A DNA stretch of 64,000 bases, from NCBI GenBank assembly GCA_965213645.1, contig CBDBZX010000004.1, forward strand, positions 496,001-560,000, given 5' to 3'. The translations under genes were made by a program, and so were the position numbers. The notes beneath the pieces were generated by a model, which was not told where the DNA came from, ran no database searches, and saw only the letters and a list, made by a program, of their open reading frames with translations. This DNA comes from CBDBZX01 sp965213645 (GTDB taxonomy: Bacteria; Deinococcota; Deinococci; Deinococcales; Trueperaceae). Of this stretch, positions 1-8,419 are shown one piece after another; position 1 is the first letter of the stretch; every line of letters begins with the position of its first letter.

Positions 1-30
1 GAAGTAAGGAGTAGAAAAAATTCTTACTTC
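1..30. repeat. Inverted repeat upstream of vapBC
   Basis: GAAGTAAG at 1-8 is perfectly complementary to CTTACTTC at 23-30, with a 14-base A-rich spacer. It lies about 40 bases before the promoter of the vapBC pair. It could be the terminator hairpin of the preceding gene outside the window, although its T tract is poor, or an upstream operator arm. I cannot choose between these. Confidence 0.4.
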
Positions 31-69
31 TTTATCCCTACACTTTGCTCCTTCGTTATTACACCTTTT

Positions 70-98
70 TTGACTTTTTACACCTCTTGCCTCATACT
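70..98 (+). promoter_or_regulatory. Promoter of vapB (leaderless type)
   Basis: TTGACT at 70-75 is followed after 17 bases by CATACT at 93-98, and the ATG of vapB starts six bases later at 105. There is no room for a Shine-Dalgarno site, so the transcript is probably leaderless. The same geometry recurs before several other genes here. Confidence 0.55.
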
Positions 99-104
99 TA
101 AACT

Positions 105-377
105 ATGGCGCTCAATATCAAAAACCAAGAGGTCGAACGGCTCGCCGCTGAGGTGAGCGCGTTGACAGGGGAGAGCAAGACGCAGGCGATTCGCAAGGCG
201 TTGGAGGAGCGTAAAAGCAGGCTCGAGCTAACCGGCACGAACCAAGACAGAGCGGAACGTCTGCAAACCTTTTTAGAGACGAGAGTGTGGCCTAAAATAC
301 CCGACGACGTGCGCGGCAAAGGCATCTCTCAAGAGGAGCAAGACGAGATTTTGGGCTACGGTCCCGAAGGGTTCTAG
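105..377 (+). CDS. vapB: VapB-type antitoxin (Rv0623/PSK family)
   Basis: This 90-residue protein looks like the Rv0623-like, PSK-transcription-factor type of VapB. It should bind and neutralise the PIN-domain toxin encoded directly downstream and, with it, repress its own promoter. The N-terminal half (NIKNQEVERLAAEVSALTGE, then KTQAIRKAL) is the usual ribbon-helix-helix-like DNA-binding segment. The C-terminal half, with WPKIPDD and a closing GYGPEGF, is the toxin-binding tail typical of this family. The stop codon at 375-377 directly abuts the GTG of vapC. Family assignment is by residue pattern only; the pairing with a PIN gene makes the call strong. Confidence 0.88.
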   Translation: MALNIKNQEVERLAAEVSALTGESKTQAIRKALEERKSRLELTGTNQDRAERLQTFLETRVWPKIPDDVRGKGISQEEQDEILGYGPEGF

Positions 378-764
378 GTGATTCTTGACACGTCGGCTAT
401 CGCGACTATCTTCTTAGAAGAGGTCAACTTTCTCTCTGTCCGCAACAAGATAGGAGCCTCTACGTCAGTAGGTATCGGTGCGCCTACGCTCGTCGAGACG
501 AACATGGTGCTCTGCTCGAGGCTAGACGAAAGTCTCGAAATGGAGGTGCAGGCATTTTTGCTCGAGATGGAGGTGACTGTCATTCCCTTCGGGGCCGTCC
601 ATTGGCGTGAAGCCACCACCGCCTTTCTCCGCTTCGGCAAAGGCCGCCACCGTGCCAAGCTCAACTTCGGAGATTGTCTCAGCTACGCCACGGCGAAAGT
701 CGCCGATAGACCGCTTCTCTATGTCGGGGACGACTTCGCGCAAACGGACATCGCGCGTGCCTGA
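378..764 (+). CDS. vapC: VapC-type PIN-domain ribonuclease toxin
   Basis: This is a 128-residue PIN-domain protein, the toxin half of a type II module. VapC proteins are Mg2+-dependent RNases that cleave tRNA or rRNA. The acidic site residues are visible: Asp4 in MILDTSAIA, the Glu of TLVETNMV near residue 40, the Asp of FGDCLSYA near 98 and an Asp in YVGDDF near 117. The length is normal. It starts with GTG immediately after the vapB stop, so translation is likely coupled. A truncated methyltransferase reading frame begins inside its last codons at 757. Confidence 0.88.
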   Translation: MILDTSAIATIFLEEVNFLSVRNKIGASTSVGIGAPTLVETNMVLCSRLDESLEMEVQAFLLEMEVTVIPFGAVHWREATTAFLRFGKGRHRAKLNFGDCLSYATAKVADRPLLYVGDDFAQTDIARA

Positions 765-882
765 AGACCGGCTTCACCTCTTTGATGATTGGGCAAAAGA
801 TTATGACGATTCGGTAGAGGGCTCGAGCTGCGCAGGTATTTTCACCTCTCAACTTTACTCAACAAAATCGGTGTCCAAATAG
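757..882 (+). pseudogene. 5' remnant of a SAM-dependent methyltransferase gene
   Basis: From GTG at 757, overlapping the vapC stop, the frame reads RLHLFDDWAKDYDDSVEG and a few more residues before stopping at 880-882. The FDDWAKDYDDSV stretch resembles the conserved N-terminus of YrrT-like class I methyltransferases (LFEDWAxxYDxxV). No SAM-binding motif follows, and the end overlaps the lipoprotein gene on the other strand. I read it as the first 40 codons of a gene whose remainder was lost. Chance similarity is possible because the match is short. Confidence 0.4.
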
Positions 883-1352
883 GCGTCTCCCGCTGGGAAT
901 GACGCCGTAAAAGTTCCGTTCAAATTGAGGCTGACAGAAAAGTAATAGCGAGCGTCCTCGAGCAGAATGTCACTCAAGTCGTAGCGCTCTAACAGCAAAG
1001 GGTCCGTCCATCTCTCGCCGGGCGCTAACGTCTTAACAAAGAGAGGTTCGGGACAGAAATGCTCGGCTCTGAGGCCGTCCCAAGCAGGCTCACCTGTGCG
1101 TTCGGCGGAGGTGTAAGCCGTGACGTTGAGGGCGCAGAAGGAATACTCGAGGTCTCGAGGTACAATACTCTCGTTAGTGATAAACGCGCTAAATTCTAAA
1201 TGCTCTTCGGTAATTTGAGAGGTGACTTCAAAGGCGAGACCACTAAAATCGACTTCAGCTTGCGCAGCGCAGGCTGTGAGAGACGCCATGAAAAATAACA
1301 CAATGAAAAACGACGTATAGAGCCACAAACCCCGCCGAATATTGGTGAACAT
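855..1352 (-). CDS. Putative lipoprotein, unknown function
   Basis: This 165-residue protein has an N-terminal signal with a hydrophobic core (SFFIVLFFMASL) and a lipobox-like LTAC at about residues 25-28, so it is probably lipid-anchored. The mature part is a small beta-rich domain with a pattern (APGERWTDPLLLERYDLSDI, then ARYYFSVSLNLNG) that recalls BsuPI-like or Ig-like periplasmic domains. I do not recognise a precise family. A -10-like TAAAAT lies five bases before the ATG, so it may be translated from a leaderless mRNA. Its 3' end overlaps the methyltransferase remnant on the opposite strand. Confidence 0.65.
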   Translation of the reverse strand: MFTNIRRGLWLYTSFFIVLFFMASLTACAAQAEVDFSGLAFEVTSQITEEHLEFSAFITNESIVPRDLEYSFCALNVTAYTSAERTGEPAWDGLRAEHFCPEPLFVKTLAPGERWTDPLLLERYDLSDILLEDARYYFSVSLNLNGTFTASFPAGDAYLDTDFVE

Positions 1353-1357
1353 GAGCT

Positions 1358-1363
1358 ATTTTA
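1358..1363 (-). promoter_or_regulatory. Leaderless -10 box of the lipoprotein gene
   Basis: Read on the minus strand, TAAAAT ends five bases before the ATG at 1352. This matches the recurrent -10-to-start geometry of the window. No good -35 is visible. Confidence 0.4.
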
Positions 1364-1427
1364 GCAGCGGGGCTGTTGACGTGCTGTGACGCTTGCTCGC
1401 GGCAAACTAATGCTATTCCACCGAACG

Positions 1428-2630
1428 CTAATTCGCAGAAAACCTATATTCAATCATTTGGCGATACACCTCATCCGGCTGTAAAACGACAGCGGGAAAG
1501 TGCGGGACGTTGACGGCGTTGGGGTAGTGTTGGGGCTCGAGCGCCATCCCCCCGTACTTCTCATAGGCCGCGCCGCCCTTACCCGTCAGCGTACCGTCTA
1601 GGAAGTTCCCGCTGTAGAACTGAATCCCTGGCTGCGTGATATAGAGGTCCATCACTCGCCCCGAAGCTGGGTCGCGCAACTGCGCCGCGAGCCGCAACTC
1701 GCCTAGCTCGCCGTTGACTACAAAGTTCGTGTCGTAGCCGCCGCCGTCGATACTCGCTACCGCTTCCTGCTGAATGTCCGCACCGACCTCTTTGGCTTCC
1801 GTGAAATCAAAAGGTGTCCCCTGTACGCCTAAAATCTCTCCGGTCGGGATGAGCGTCTCGTCCGTCGGCGTGTACCAGTCGCTGCTTAGCCTCAGCTCAT
1901 GACCCAAGATGTCGCCGGAGCCTTCACCTGAGAGGTTCCAATACGTGTGGTTGGTGAGGTTGACGGGCGTGATTTGGTCCGTCGTCGCGACGGTTTCAAA
2001 GCGCAGTACGTCATCGTTCGTAAGGGTGTAGATGACCGTCACGTTGAGCGTGCCGGGGTAGCCCTCTTCGCCGTCCGGTGAGGTGTAGTTCAGGATGAGG
2101 GACGGCCCGGCCTCGCTCATCTGCGCCTTAGCGCTCCACACCTTTTGGTCGAAGCCTACGTCGCCGCCGTGCAGGTGATTCGGGCCGTTGTTTGTCGCTA
2201 AGGTGTAGGTTTCACCGTTCAAGGAGAACGTACCCTCAGCGACGCGGTTGGCGACGCGCCCGATGATCGCGCCGAAGTAAGGGTTGCTCTCTCTATAAGC
2301 GTCCGACCTGTAGCCCTCGAGCGAGTCGAACCCGAGCACGATGTCCGCCCGCTCGCCGCTCGAGTCCGGCACGTGCAACTCAGTAACGGTGCCGCCAAAA
2401 TTAGTGATTTTTGTGCTTAGCCCGTTCTGATTGGTCAAGGTGAAGAGGTAGACGCGCTCACCATCAATCTCGCCCCAGTCCTCTTGCGTCATCCCTGCGC
2501 TCATCGTTTGTGCGCCTCCTGTTTCTCCGCCTGTCTCCACGCCACCCGTCTCTGTGCTACTTGTTTGAGCGTAGCCGGTAGTTAGCACTACCGCAACCAC
2601 ACAAGCTAGATACGTCTCTAAGCCCTTCAT
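1428..2630 (-). CDS. galM: Secreted aldose 1-epimerase (galactose mutarotase)
   Basis: This enzyme interconverts alpha and beta anomers of aldoses such as glucose and galactose. The 400-residue product has a signal peptide (MKGLETYLACVVAVVLTTGYA), then a low-complexity ETGG repeat at about 27-40, then a complete GalM domain from about residue 48. The motifs are all present: NFGGTVTELHVPD, GRVANRVAEG, NHLHGG, the catalytic-His segment NLTNHTYWNLSG and the catalytic Glu in ALEPQHYPNAVN. Most GalM proteins are cytoplasmic; export here suggests it works outside the inner membrane. It is divergently transcribed from the glucose-type ABC importer, so the two probably share substrates and control. 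The same ETGG low-complexity motif recurs in the DUF4397 protein near 54 kb. Confidence 0.9.
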   Translation of the reverse strand: MKGLETYLACVVAVVLTTGYAQTSSTETGGVETGGETGGAQTMSAGMTQEDWGEIDGERVYLFTLTNQNGLSTKITNFGGTVTELHVPDSSGERADIVLGFDSLEGYRSDAYRESNPYFGAIIGRVANRVAEGTFSLNGETYTLATNNGPNHLHGGDVGFDQKVWSAKAQMSEAGPSLILNYTSPDGEEGYPGTLNVTVIYTLTNDDVLRFETVATTDQITPVNLTNHTYWNLSGEGSGDILGHELRLSSDWYTPTDETLIPTGEILGVQGTPFDFTEAKEVGADIQQEAVASIDGGGYDTNFVVNGELGELRLAAQLRDPASGRVMDLYITQPGIQFYSGNFLDGTLTGKGGAAYEKYGGMALEPQHYPNAVNVPHFPAVVLQPDEVYRQMIEYRFSAN

Positions 2631-2696
2631 CTAATCCCTACCTCTCCCAATTCCTATCTCTCCATGTTGTCTTTAACTCATCGAGTTTAGCACAAT

Positions 2697-2712
2697 AGTA
2701 CAACTGTGTACT
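2697..2712. promoter_or_regulatory. Palindromic operator candidate between galM and the sugar importer
   Basis: AGTACA at 2697-2702 and TGTACT at 2707-2712 form a perfect inverted repeat with a 4-base spacer ACTG. On the minus strand a TAAACT -10 candidate (2684-2689) lies 17 bases from it, so the palindrome overlaps the -35 of galM. A sugar-responsive repressor is the natural guess. No regulator gene is adjacent. Confidence 0.45.
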
Positions 2713-2758
2713 TTATTATGGCCTAGTGTAGATTGGAAGACGTTTTTGGACCTTACGC

Positions 2759-2786
2759 TTGACTCAGAAAAGCGTTATGCTAGGAA
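2759..2786 (+). promoter_or_regulatory. Candidate promoter of the sugar ABC operon
   Basis: TTGACT at 2759-2764 is followed after 16 bases by TAGGAA at 2781-2786. The -10 is weak, so this is tentative. The binding-protein gene itself has a clear ribosome site (AAAAGGAG) about seven bases before its ATG at 2919. Confidence 0.3.
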
Positions 2787-2918
2787 GCGAAGGTAAAAAA
2801 TTAGTGAGCCTAAGGAGGCGCGAGAAGAGACGGCATTTTGATGTTTAATAGCATTTGTTCACTAGCCAGTGTGTAGAGGCTCGAGCCCCAAAAAAACACT
2901 AAAGAAAAGGAGTTCTTC

Positions 2919-4151
2919 ATGAAACGATTGTGCATCCCCCTTTTAGCCCTACTTCTCGGCGCGGCCTACGCCCAAGAAGAGCTAGAAATCTTCTCCTGGT
3001 GGGCGGGCGACGAAGGCCCTGCGCTCCAGGCTCTGATTGACGAGTACCAGCAGGAATATAGTGATACCGAAGTTATCAACGCAACCGTGGCGGGTGGCTC
3101 GGGCGTAAACGCACGCGCTGTGCTCAAGACGCGCATGTTGGGCGGCGACCCGCCTGACTCGTTTCAGGTTCACGCGGGCCAAGAACTCATCGGTACGTGG
3201 GTCACGGCAGACCGCATGGAAGACCTCACGCCGCTCTTCGAGGAGCAGGGCTGGATGGACGCTTTCCCCGAGGATTTAATCAACCTCATCAGCACAGAAG
3301 AGGGCATCTGGAGCGTGCCAGTGAATATCCACCGCTCCAATGTCATGTGGTTTGTTCCGAGTAACTTAGACGAGTGGGGCGTTAGCGTGCCTGCGAATTG
3401 GGACGAGTTTATCAATACAACTTGTCCTGCGCTACAAGAGCAGAATGTGACCCCTTTAGTCGTCGGCGAGAACTGGACGCAGCAGCACCTCTGGGAGTCG
3501 GTGGCTTTGGCAACGCTCGGCACCGAGAACTATGGGCGGCTCTGGAGCGGCGAACTCTCCTTTACCGATCCCGAAGTGGTGGGGGTCTGGGAGACGTTTG
3601 GGCAGGTTTTGGACTGCACGAACGACGACGCTTCGGGTCTCAGTTGGCAACAAGCGATTGACCGCGTCGCCAACGGTGACGCCGCCTTTAACGTGATGGG
3701 CGATTGGGCAGCGGGCTACATGAGCACGACGCTGGGGCTCACCCCGAACGAAGGCTTCGGTTGGGCCGCCTCACCGGGCACCGAGGGCAACTTCTTGCTT
3801 CTATCCGACTCGTTCGGTTTGCCGGTTGGTGCGCCGCACCCCGAGAACGCGCGGGAGTGGTTGAGGCTGGTGGGCTCACAAGCGGGACAAGACACCTTTA
3901 ATCCGCTTAAAGGTTCCATCTCGCCGCGTCTGGACAGCGACCTCAGCCAATACAACGCCTACTCGCAGTCCGCTGCTGAAGACTATCAGGCCAACACGAA
4001 AGTTGGCTCGCTCGTTCACGGCGCAGTTGCCAACGAGACCTTTATGAGCGAATTCGCGAGCGTCATGGAGAGCTTTTTGAGCTCGCGCAACCCCAAAGCC
4101 GCCGCTGCTGCCGCGCAAGAGATCGCCTCGCAGACGGGTATCGGTAACTAA
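2919..4151 (+). CDS. Glucose/mannose-type ABC transporter substrate-binding protein
   Basis: This is a 410-residue family-1 extracellular solute-binding protein. It has a clear signal peptide (MKRLCIPLLALLLGAAYA) with the mature chain starting at QEELEIFSWW. Long stretches match what I know of the Thermus thermophilus glucose/mannose-binding protein: EIFSWWAGDEGPAL, GVNARAVLKTRMLGGDPPD, VPVNIHRSNVMW, ENWTQQHLWESVALA, AFNVMGDWAAGYM, LLSDSFGLP and VGSLVHGAV. Glucose or mannose uptake is therefore the likely role. It is the first gene of a three-gene operon with two permeases. Between it and the first permease sits a palindromic repeat that might act as a 3' stabiliser, giving more binding protein than permease. 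Confidence 0.93.
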   Translation: MKRLCIPLLALLLGAAYAQEELEIFSWWAGDEGPALQALIDEYQQEYSDTEVINATVAGGSGVNARAVLKTRMLGGDPPDSFQVHAGQELIGTWVTADRMEDLTPLFEEQGWMDAFPEDLINLISTEEGIWSVPVNIHRSNVMWFVPSNLDEWGVSVPANWDEFINTTCPALQEQNVTPLVVGENWTQQHLWESVALATLGTENYGRLWSGELSFTDPEVVGVWETFGQVLDCTNDDASGLSWQQAIDRVANGDAAFNVMGDWAAGYMSTTLGLTPNEGFGWAASPGTEGNFLLLSDSFGLPVGAPHPENAREWLRLVGSQAGQDTFNPLKGSISPRLDSDLSQYNAYSQSAAEDYQANTKVGSLVHGAVANETFMSEFASVMESFLSSRNPKAAAAAAQEIASQTGIGN

Positions 4152-4153
4152 GA

Positions 4154-4243
4154 CAGCAATGAGTAACGAGCAATGAGCAATGAGTGAACCCCTTTAGACT
4201 CATTGCTCGCCGTTCGCCCAGCTCGACTGGGTTGCTTTTAACT
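4154..4243 (+). repeat. Dispersed palindromic repeat, copy 1
   Basis: Copy 1 of a four-copy intergenic family. CGAGCAATGAG pairs with CTCATTGCTCG across a 20-base loop, followed by a small hairpin CCCAG-CTCGA-CTGGG and a TTGCTTTTAACTC end. It lies between the sugar-binding protein and its first permease. Confidence 0.75.
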
Positions 4244-4268
4244 CAAGAACCGCAAGAGACGGATCATC

Positions 4269-5387
4269 ATGAGAAACTACCGAGATAAACTCACCGCTAT
4301 TCTAATGCTTTTACCTTCGCTTATCTTGCTAGGGATTTTCGTCTACGGCTTTATCGGGCAGACGTTCTATGTGTCGATGACCAACTGGGGTCAAGACCCC
4401 GCGCAGGCGTTGGCGCTCAATCCAAAACTGGAGTTCACCGGCCTAGCCAACTACGAACGGCTCTTTACAGGCGCGACGAACGGACGCTTTCGGCAAGATT
4501 TAGTCAATACCTTTTTCTTCACGATATTTTTCTTGGCGGGCTGTTTGGGAATTGGGTTGTTGCTGGCGATTTTACTCGAGCAAAATGTGCGCGGCGAAGG
4601 CTTCTTCCGCACGGTTTTCCTCTTCCCCATGTCGCTGGCCTTTATCGTTACGGGCACCATCTGGCGCTGGATGCTGCAACCGCAAGGGGGCGTGAACGTC
4701 TTGCCGACAGTGGTAGGCTTGCCCCAAGGTGAATTCCGCTGGCTGGCGAGTCGCGAGCAGATTTGGCAGTTTAACTGGCAGAACTTGCATATCTACACGA
4801 GCATCCTAGTCGCCGCCATCTTACTGTGGGTTGCGTTTAGTGCGTTCCAGCGTGGCAACAGGCGGCGCACCTTGATTGCGGGCATCTCCGCCGCCATGCT
4901 TATCATCTGGACGCTCACCGGAGCGCGTTCGGTGAAACTTCTCCCTTTCAGCGAAACGCACGGCTTTAACCTCGCCTTTATCGGCATCATCATGGCGGCG
5001 GTCTGGCAGATGTCGGGCTACACGATGGCGCTCTACTTGGCGGGTCTGCGCGGCATTCCTGACGATTTGCGTGAAGCGGCCAGGGTGGACGGCGCTTCTG
5101 AAGTGCAGCTCTACCGCTTTGTCATCTTTCCGCTCTTAGCGCCCATTACGCTCTCGGCCATGATTATCTTAGGTCACATCAGCCTGAAAATCTTCGACCT
5201 CATCTTTGCGATGGCGGGCGCGGACAACGCCACGACGGACGTGCCCGCGCTCTTAATGTACTTACGCTCGTTTAGAGCGAACCAGTTTGCCGAGGGTGCG
5301 GCTATCGCCGTGGTTCTGCTCGTCATGGTGGCTGCGGTGATCGTTCCTTACCTCTATACCAGCTTACGTGGAGAGGTGCGAAGGTGA
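4269..5387 (+). CDS. Sugar ABC transporter permease 1 (MalF-like)
   Basis: This 372-residue membrane protein is the first permease subunit of the glucose-type importer. Its EAA loop, which contacts the ATPase, is clear near residue 275 (LREAARVDGASEVQLYRFVIFPLL). N-terminal and central hydrophobic helices include AILMLLPSLILLGIFVYGFI and FFFTIFFLAGCLGIGLLLAILL. A hydrophobic insert at about 175-220 (SILVAAILLWVAF, then MLIIWTL) adds helices compared with the minimal fold and makes it longer than usual permeases of about 300 residues. Its end overlaps the region upstream of permease 2. Confidence 0.9.
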   Translation: MRNYRDKLTAILMLLPSLILLGIFVYGFIGQTFYVSMTNWGQDPAQALALNPKLEFTGLANYERLFTGATNGRFRQDLVNTFFFTIFFLAGCLGIGLLLAILLEQNVRGEGFFRTVFLFPMSLAFIVTGTIWRWMLQPQGGVNVLPTVVGLPQGEFRWLASREQIWQFNWQNLHIYTSILVAAILLWVAFSAFQRGNRRRTLIAGISAAMLIIWTLTGARSVKLLPFSETHGFNLAFIGIIMAAVWQMSGYTMALYLAGLRGIPDDLREAARVDGASEVQLYRFVIFPLLAPITLSAMIILGHISLKIFDLIFAMAGADNATTDVPALLMYLRSFRANQFAEGAAIAVVLLVMVAAVIVPYLYTSLRGEVRR

Positions 5388-5403
5388 CTTTGGTGGTTTT
5401 ATT

Positions 5404-6273
5404 ATGAGTACAGTTCAGCGAACCGAAGTCAAGCAAGAGGTACAAACGGGCAAGGGACGCGGCTCGAGGACGCGCTGGGTAGTCTATCTGCTCTTAGGTA
5501 TCGCCACGCTTTTCTTCTTACTACCCGTCTACCTCGTTATCGTTACCAGCCTCAAGGAACCCGCCTCCATCAACCTCGCCAACACGTGGAGCTTGCCCGA
5601 AGTTTGGTACTGGCAGTCGTTCGCGGAGGCGTGGGAGGCGTTTGCGCCCAAGCTCCTGAACAGCTTGATTCTCACGGTGACAGCGACGCTTGGCGCGGCA
5701 CTCTTAGGCTCGATGAACGGCTATATCCTCTCCAAATGGCGCTTTCCGGGGGCGAATATCGTCTTTCCGCTGATTTTGTTCGGTATGTTCATCCCGTATC
5801 AGAGCGTGCTCATTCCTTTATTTGAGTTCTTGCGCGGTTTAGGCTTATACGGCTCGCTGTGGGGGCTTATACTCACACATATTGTCTACGGCTTGCCCAT
5901 CACCACGCTGATTTTTCGCAACTTCTACGCGGAGATTCCCGATGAGATGTTAGAGGCGGCGAAAATTGACGGGGCGGGCTTTTTTGGACTGTACCGCCGC
6001 ATCGTCTTCCCGCTCTCGGTGTCGGGCTTTGTGGTCGTGATTATCTGGCAGTTCACGCAGGTCTGGAACGAGTTTCTCTTTGCTGTGACCTTGACGCGGC
6101 AGAGTTCTCAGCCCATCACCGTGGCGCTCGCTCAGCTTGCGGGCGGGCAGGCGGTGGACTGGAACTTGCCGATGGCTGGAGCGATTTTGGCGGCGTTGCC
6201 GACGCTGTTAATCTACATTATCTTAGGGCGCTACTTTATTCGGGGACTGTTGGCGGGGTCGGTGAAGGGGTAG
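5404..6273 (+). CDS. Sugar ABC transporter permease 2 (MalG-like)
   Basis: This is the second permease, 289 residues from the ATG at 5404. An earlier in-frame ATG at 5368 overlaps permease 1 and would add an unlikely polar peptide. Helices include WVVYLLLGIATLFFLLPVYLVI and LILFGMFIPYQSVLIPLFEFL, and the EAA loop reads MLEAAKIDGAGFFGLYRRIVFPL. The final RYFIRGLLAGSVKG is the usual MalG-family C-terminus. No ATP-binding subunit is encoded in the operon, so a shared MsmX/UgpC-type ATPase elsewhere is expected. A strong terminator palindrome follows. Confidence 0.92.
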   Translation: MSTVQRTEVKQEVQTGKGRGSRTRWVVYLLLGIATLFFLLPVYLVIVTSLKEPASINLANTWSLPEVWYWQSFAEAWEAFAPKLLNSLILTVTATLGAALLGSMNGYILSKWRFPGANIVFPLILFGMFIPYQSVLIPLFEFLRGLGLYGSLWGLILTHIVYGLPITTLIFRNFYAEIPDEMLEAAKIDGAGFFGLYRRIVFPLSVSGFVVVIIWQFTQVWNEFLFAVTLTRQSSQPITVALAQLAGGQAVDWNLPMAGAILAALPTLLIYIILGRYFIRGLLAGSVKG

Positions 6274-6290
6274 GGCGCGTCGTGAAATTG

Positions 6291-6314
6291 AACAAGGGGT
6301 TGCAACCCCTTGTT
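6291..6314. terminator. Bidirectional terminator palindrome
   Basis: AACAAGGGGTTG is followed directly by its exact reverse complement CAACCCCTTGTT, a 24-base perfect palindrome, with a T-rich flank on the right side. It separates the convergent sugar permease and GGDEF-EAL genes. Confidence 0.7.
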
Positions 6315-6322
6315 TTGTTGTC

Positions 6323-8419
6323 TCAAGCTGCCGCTTCATTCGACCGATTGACCTTAGATGCCAGGGTGAGGAACTCGGCGACGGCGTCCGTCTCGAGCGG
6401 CTTCGCGAAATAGAACCCTTGCGCGTACTCACAGCCTAGCGTATGTAGGTGCTCCAACTGCTCCACCGTCTCCACGCCTTCCGCCACGACGCGCAGCCCG
6501 AGCCCGTGCGCCATCGCCACGATGGTTTGCACCAGGCGGGCGCTCTCGTCGTTTTGAGTCAGTTTATTGACGAATGAGCGGTCAATTTTAAGCGCGTCGG
6601 CGGGGAAGCCTTGCAAGTAAGAGAGTGACGAGTAGCCCGTGCCGAAGTCGTCGATGTGGAGTTCGACGCCTAAAGACTCGATCTCCCCCAGCGCTACCAT
6701 CACCCCTTCTGTGCGGTTGACGAGCGTACTCTCGGTGATTTCCAGATGAAGCCGCGTTGCGCTAAAGCCCGTCTCGGAGAGCGTCGTCTTTACGACTTGG
6801 GCGAAGTCGGGGCGCTCTAACTGCTGCGAGGTGAGGTTGACGTTCAAGGTGAGGGGGTTGGCGAACTGCGTTTGCCACGCTGCGACCTGCGCACAGGCGT
6901 GGCGCAAAACCCAACGGTCGATCTCGATAATCGCGCCCGTCTCTTCGGCGATAGGGATGAACTCAGCAGGGGAGATGAGACCGCGCTCTTTATGACGCCA
7001 GCGCACCAGCGCTTCAAAGCCAACCGTCTCACCTACCGTCTCGGTTGCCGTGACCGACACGATAGGTTGATAGTGAACCTCTAGCTCGTCCTTTGAGATC
7101 GCGCCGCGCAAGTCGCGCTCAAAAACCATCGCACGAATGACCTCTTCGCGCATCTCGGGGCTGAAGAGCTGATGCTGGGCGCGTCCACTGACCTTAGCGC
7201 GGTACATGGCGATGTCGGCGTCGCGCAGAACTTCCTCCGAAGAGGTATACCCTTCCTCCGAGGAAACGATGCCCAAGCTCGCCGTCGCGTGAACGGTGTG
7301 ACCTTCTAAGCTAAAAGGCGCGTCTAGGGCGCGTTCGATGCGCTCAGTAACCTTGAGGGCGTCCTCAGGACCGCTCATCTCCTCTAGCAAAATCGTGAAT
7401 TCGTCCCCCGCGAGCCGCGCTACCGTGTCATTCGGGCGCACGCACCGCAAGAGCCGCTCGCAGAACGCCACGAGAAGCGCGTCGCCTACGGTGTGGCCGA
7501 GCGAGTCGTTGATCGTTTTGAAGCGGTCAAGGTCCAAAAAGACGACGGCGAAGTAAGCGCGCTCGTTCTCCTGCCGCTGCCCAATCGCCCGGTCCAAACG
7601 CCTGACGAAAAGCGCCCGGTTGGGTACGCCTGTAAGCGCGTCGTGAAACGCGCCGTGGACGAGCTTTTGGCGGCTCGCGTTGATGGCGCGTTCCATCGGA
7701 TGAAAGATGAAGACGGCCTCGAGCACCAACGTCACCAACGTCGCTAGCAGCACGCCCAGCTCCACCCACCTGAGCCGCGTCACCTGCGCGTTCGACTCCG
7801 CTTCATATTGTGTCACCGCTTCGTTTAAGGCGGGCAAAAGTGTGGTGGGCGCGGTGGCTAAGATGGCTTGCAAATCGGCGTTGTCGGATGTGAGGTCCTG
7901 CTCGGGCGCGGCTAAGAGGCTGCGCACGCGGCCTATGTGCTCCAGCACCTGCGAATTGAGGTCCGTTGGCGCGTCGAAGTAGAGCGCGGCGACCTCGAGC
8001 GAAGGGTTGCCGGGCAAGCTGAGTTCTTCGTCGCCTTGGGTAAGCCCTAAGTGCGAGCGCTCCATCAGGTCGATATCCCGCGCCAAGGTCTGCGCCAAAG
8101 CCTCACGCTCGCCCGGATTTTGCGCAGTGACGAGCATCTGCGCGTAGAGCGCGGTGCGCTGTGAGAGCATCCGTTGGCGTCCGCTCACGTTGATGATCGC
8201 GCCGTAACTCGCTTGCGTCTTGATGACGCTGCTAAGTGCCACGAACGCGCCTAAGCTGAGTAAGCCGACTAACGCCAACGCCGTGAGGTAGCGTGTGCGC
8301 ACCGACCAGCGCAAAGCCTGATGGGTGTCACCAGATTTTTCGTTAGGTTTTTCTGAGGGCGTGGTCCGTTTAGATGTGAACACGGTACTCCTTCGGCTCG
8401 CGTCCCCTGAGTCCAGCAA
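6323..8419 (-). CDS. Membrane-bound GGDEF-EAL protein with PilJ/NarX-like sensor
   Basis: This 698-residue protein probably makes and/or degrades cyclic di-GMP. After a polar N-terminus there is a membrane helix (YLTALALVGLLSLGAFVAL), then a PilJ/NarX-type four-helix sensor (INVSGRQRMLSQRTALYAQM), and a second helix (ELGVLLATLVTLVLEAVFIF). The GGDEF domain has RLAGDEFTIL as active-site loop, the AGDEF form that is usually still active, with an RxxD inhibitory site (RPND) five residues earlier. The EAL domain has FEALVRWRH, DDFGTGYSSLSYL and AEGVET, so it looks catalytically complete. Which activity dominates cannot be told from sequence. It stands alone on the minus strand. Confidence 0.92.
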   Translation of the reverse strand: MLDSGDASRRSTVFTSKRTTPSEKPNEKSGDTHQALRWSVRTRYLTALALVGLLSLGAFVALSSVIKTQASYGAIINVSGRQRMLSQRTALYAQMLVTAQNPGEREALAQTLARDIDLMERSHLGLTQGDEELSLPGNPSLEVAALYFDAPTDLNSQVLEHIGRVRSLLAAPEQDLTSDNADLQAILATAPTTLLPALNEAVTQYEAESNAQVTRLRWVELGVLLATLVTLVLEAVFIFHPMERAINASRQKLVHGAFHDALTGVPNRALFVRRLDRAIGQRQENERAYFAVVFLDLDRFKTINDSLGHTVGDALLVAFCERLLRCVRPNDTVARLAGDEFTILLEEMSGPEDALKVTERIERALDAPFSLEGHTVHATASLGIVSSEEGYTSSEEVLRDADIAMYRAKVSGRAQHQLFSPEMREEVIRAMVFERDLRGAISKDELEVHYQPIVSVTATETVGETVGFEALVRWRHKERGLISPAEFIPIAEETGAIIEIDRWVLRHACAQVAAWQTQFANPLTLNVNLTSQQLERPDFAQVVKTTLSETGFSATRLHLEITESTLVNRTEGVMVALGEIESLGVELHIDDFGTGYSSLSYLQGFPADALKIDRSFVNKLTQNDESARLVQTIVAMAHGLGLRVVAEGVETVEQLEHLHTLGCEYAQGFYFAKPLETDAVAEFLTLASKVNRSNEAAA

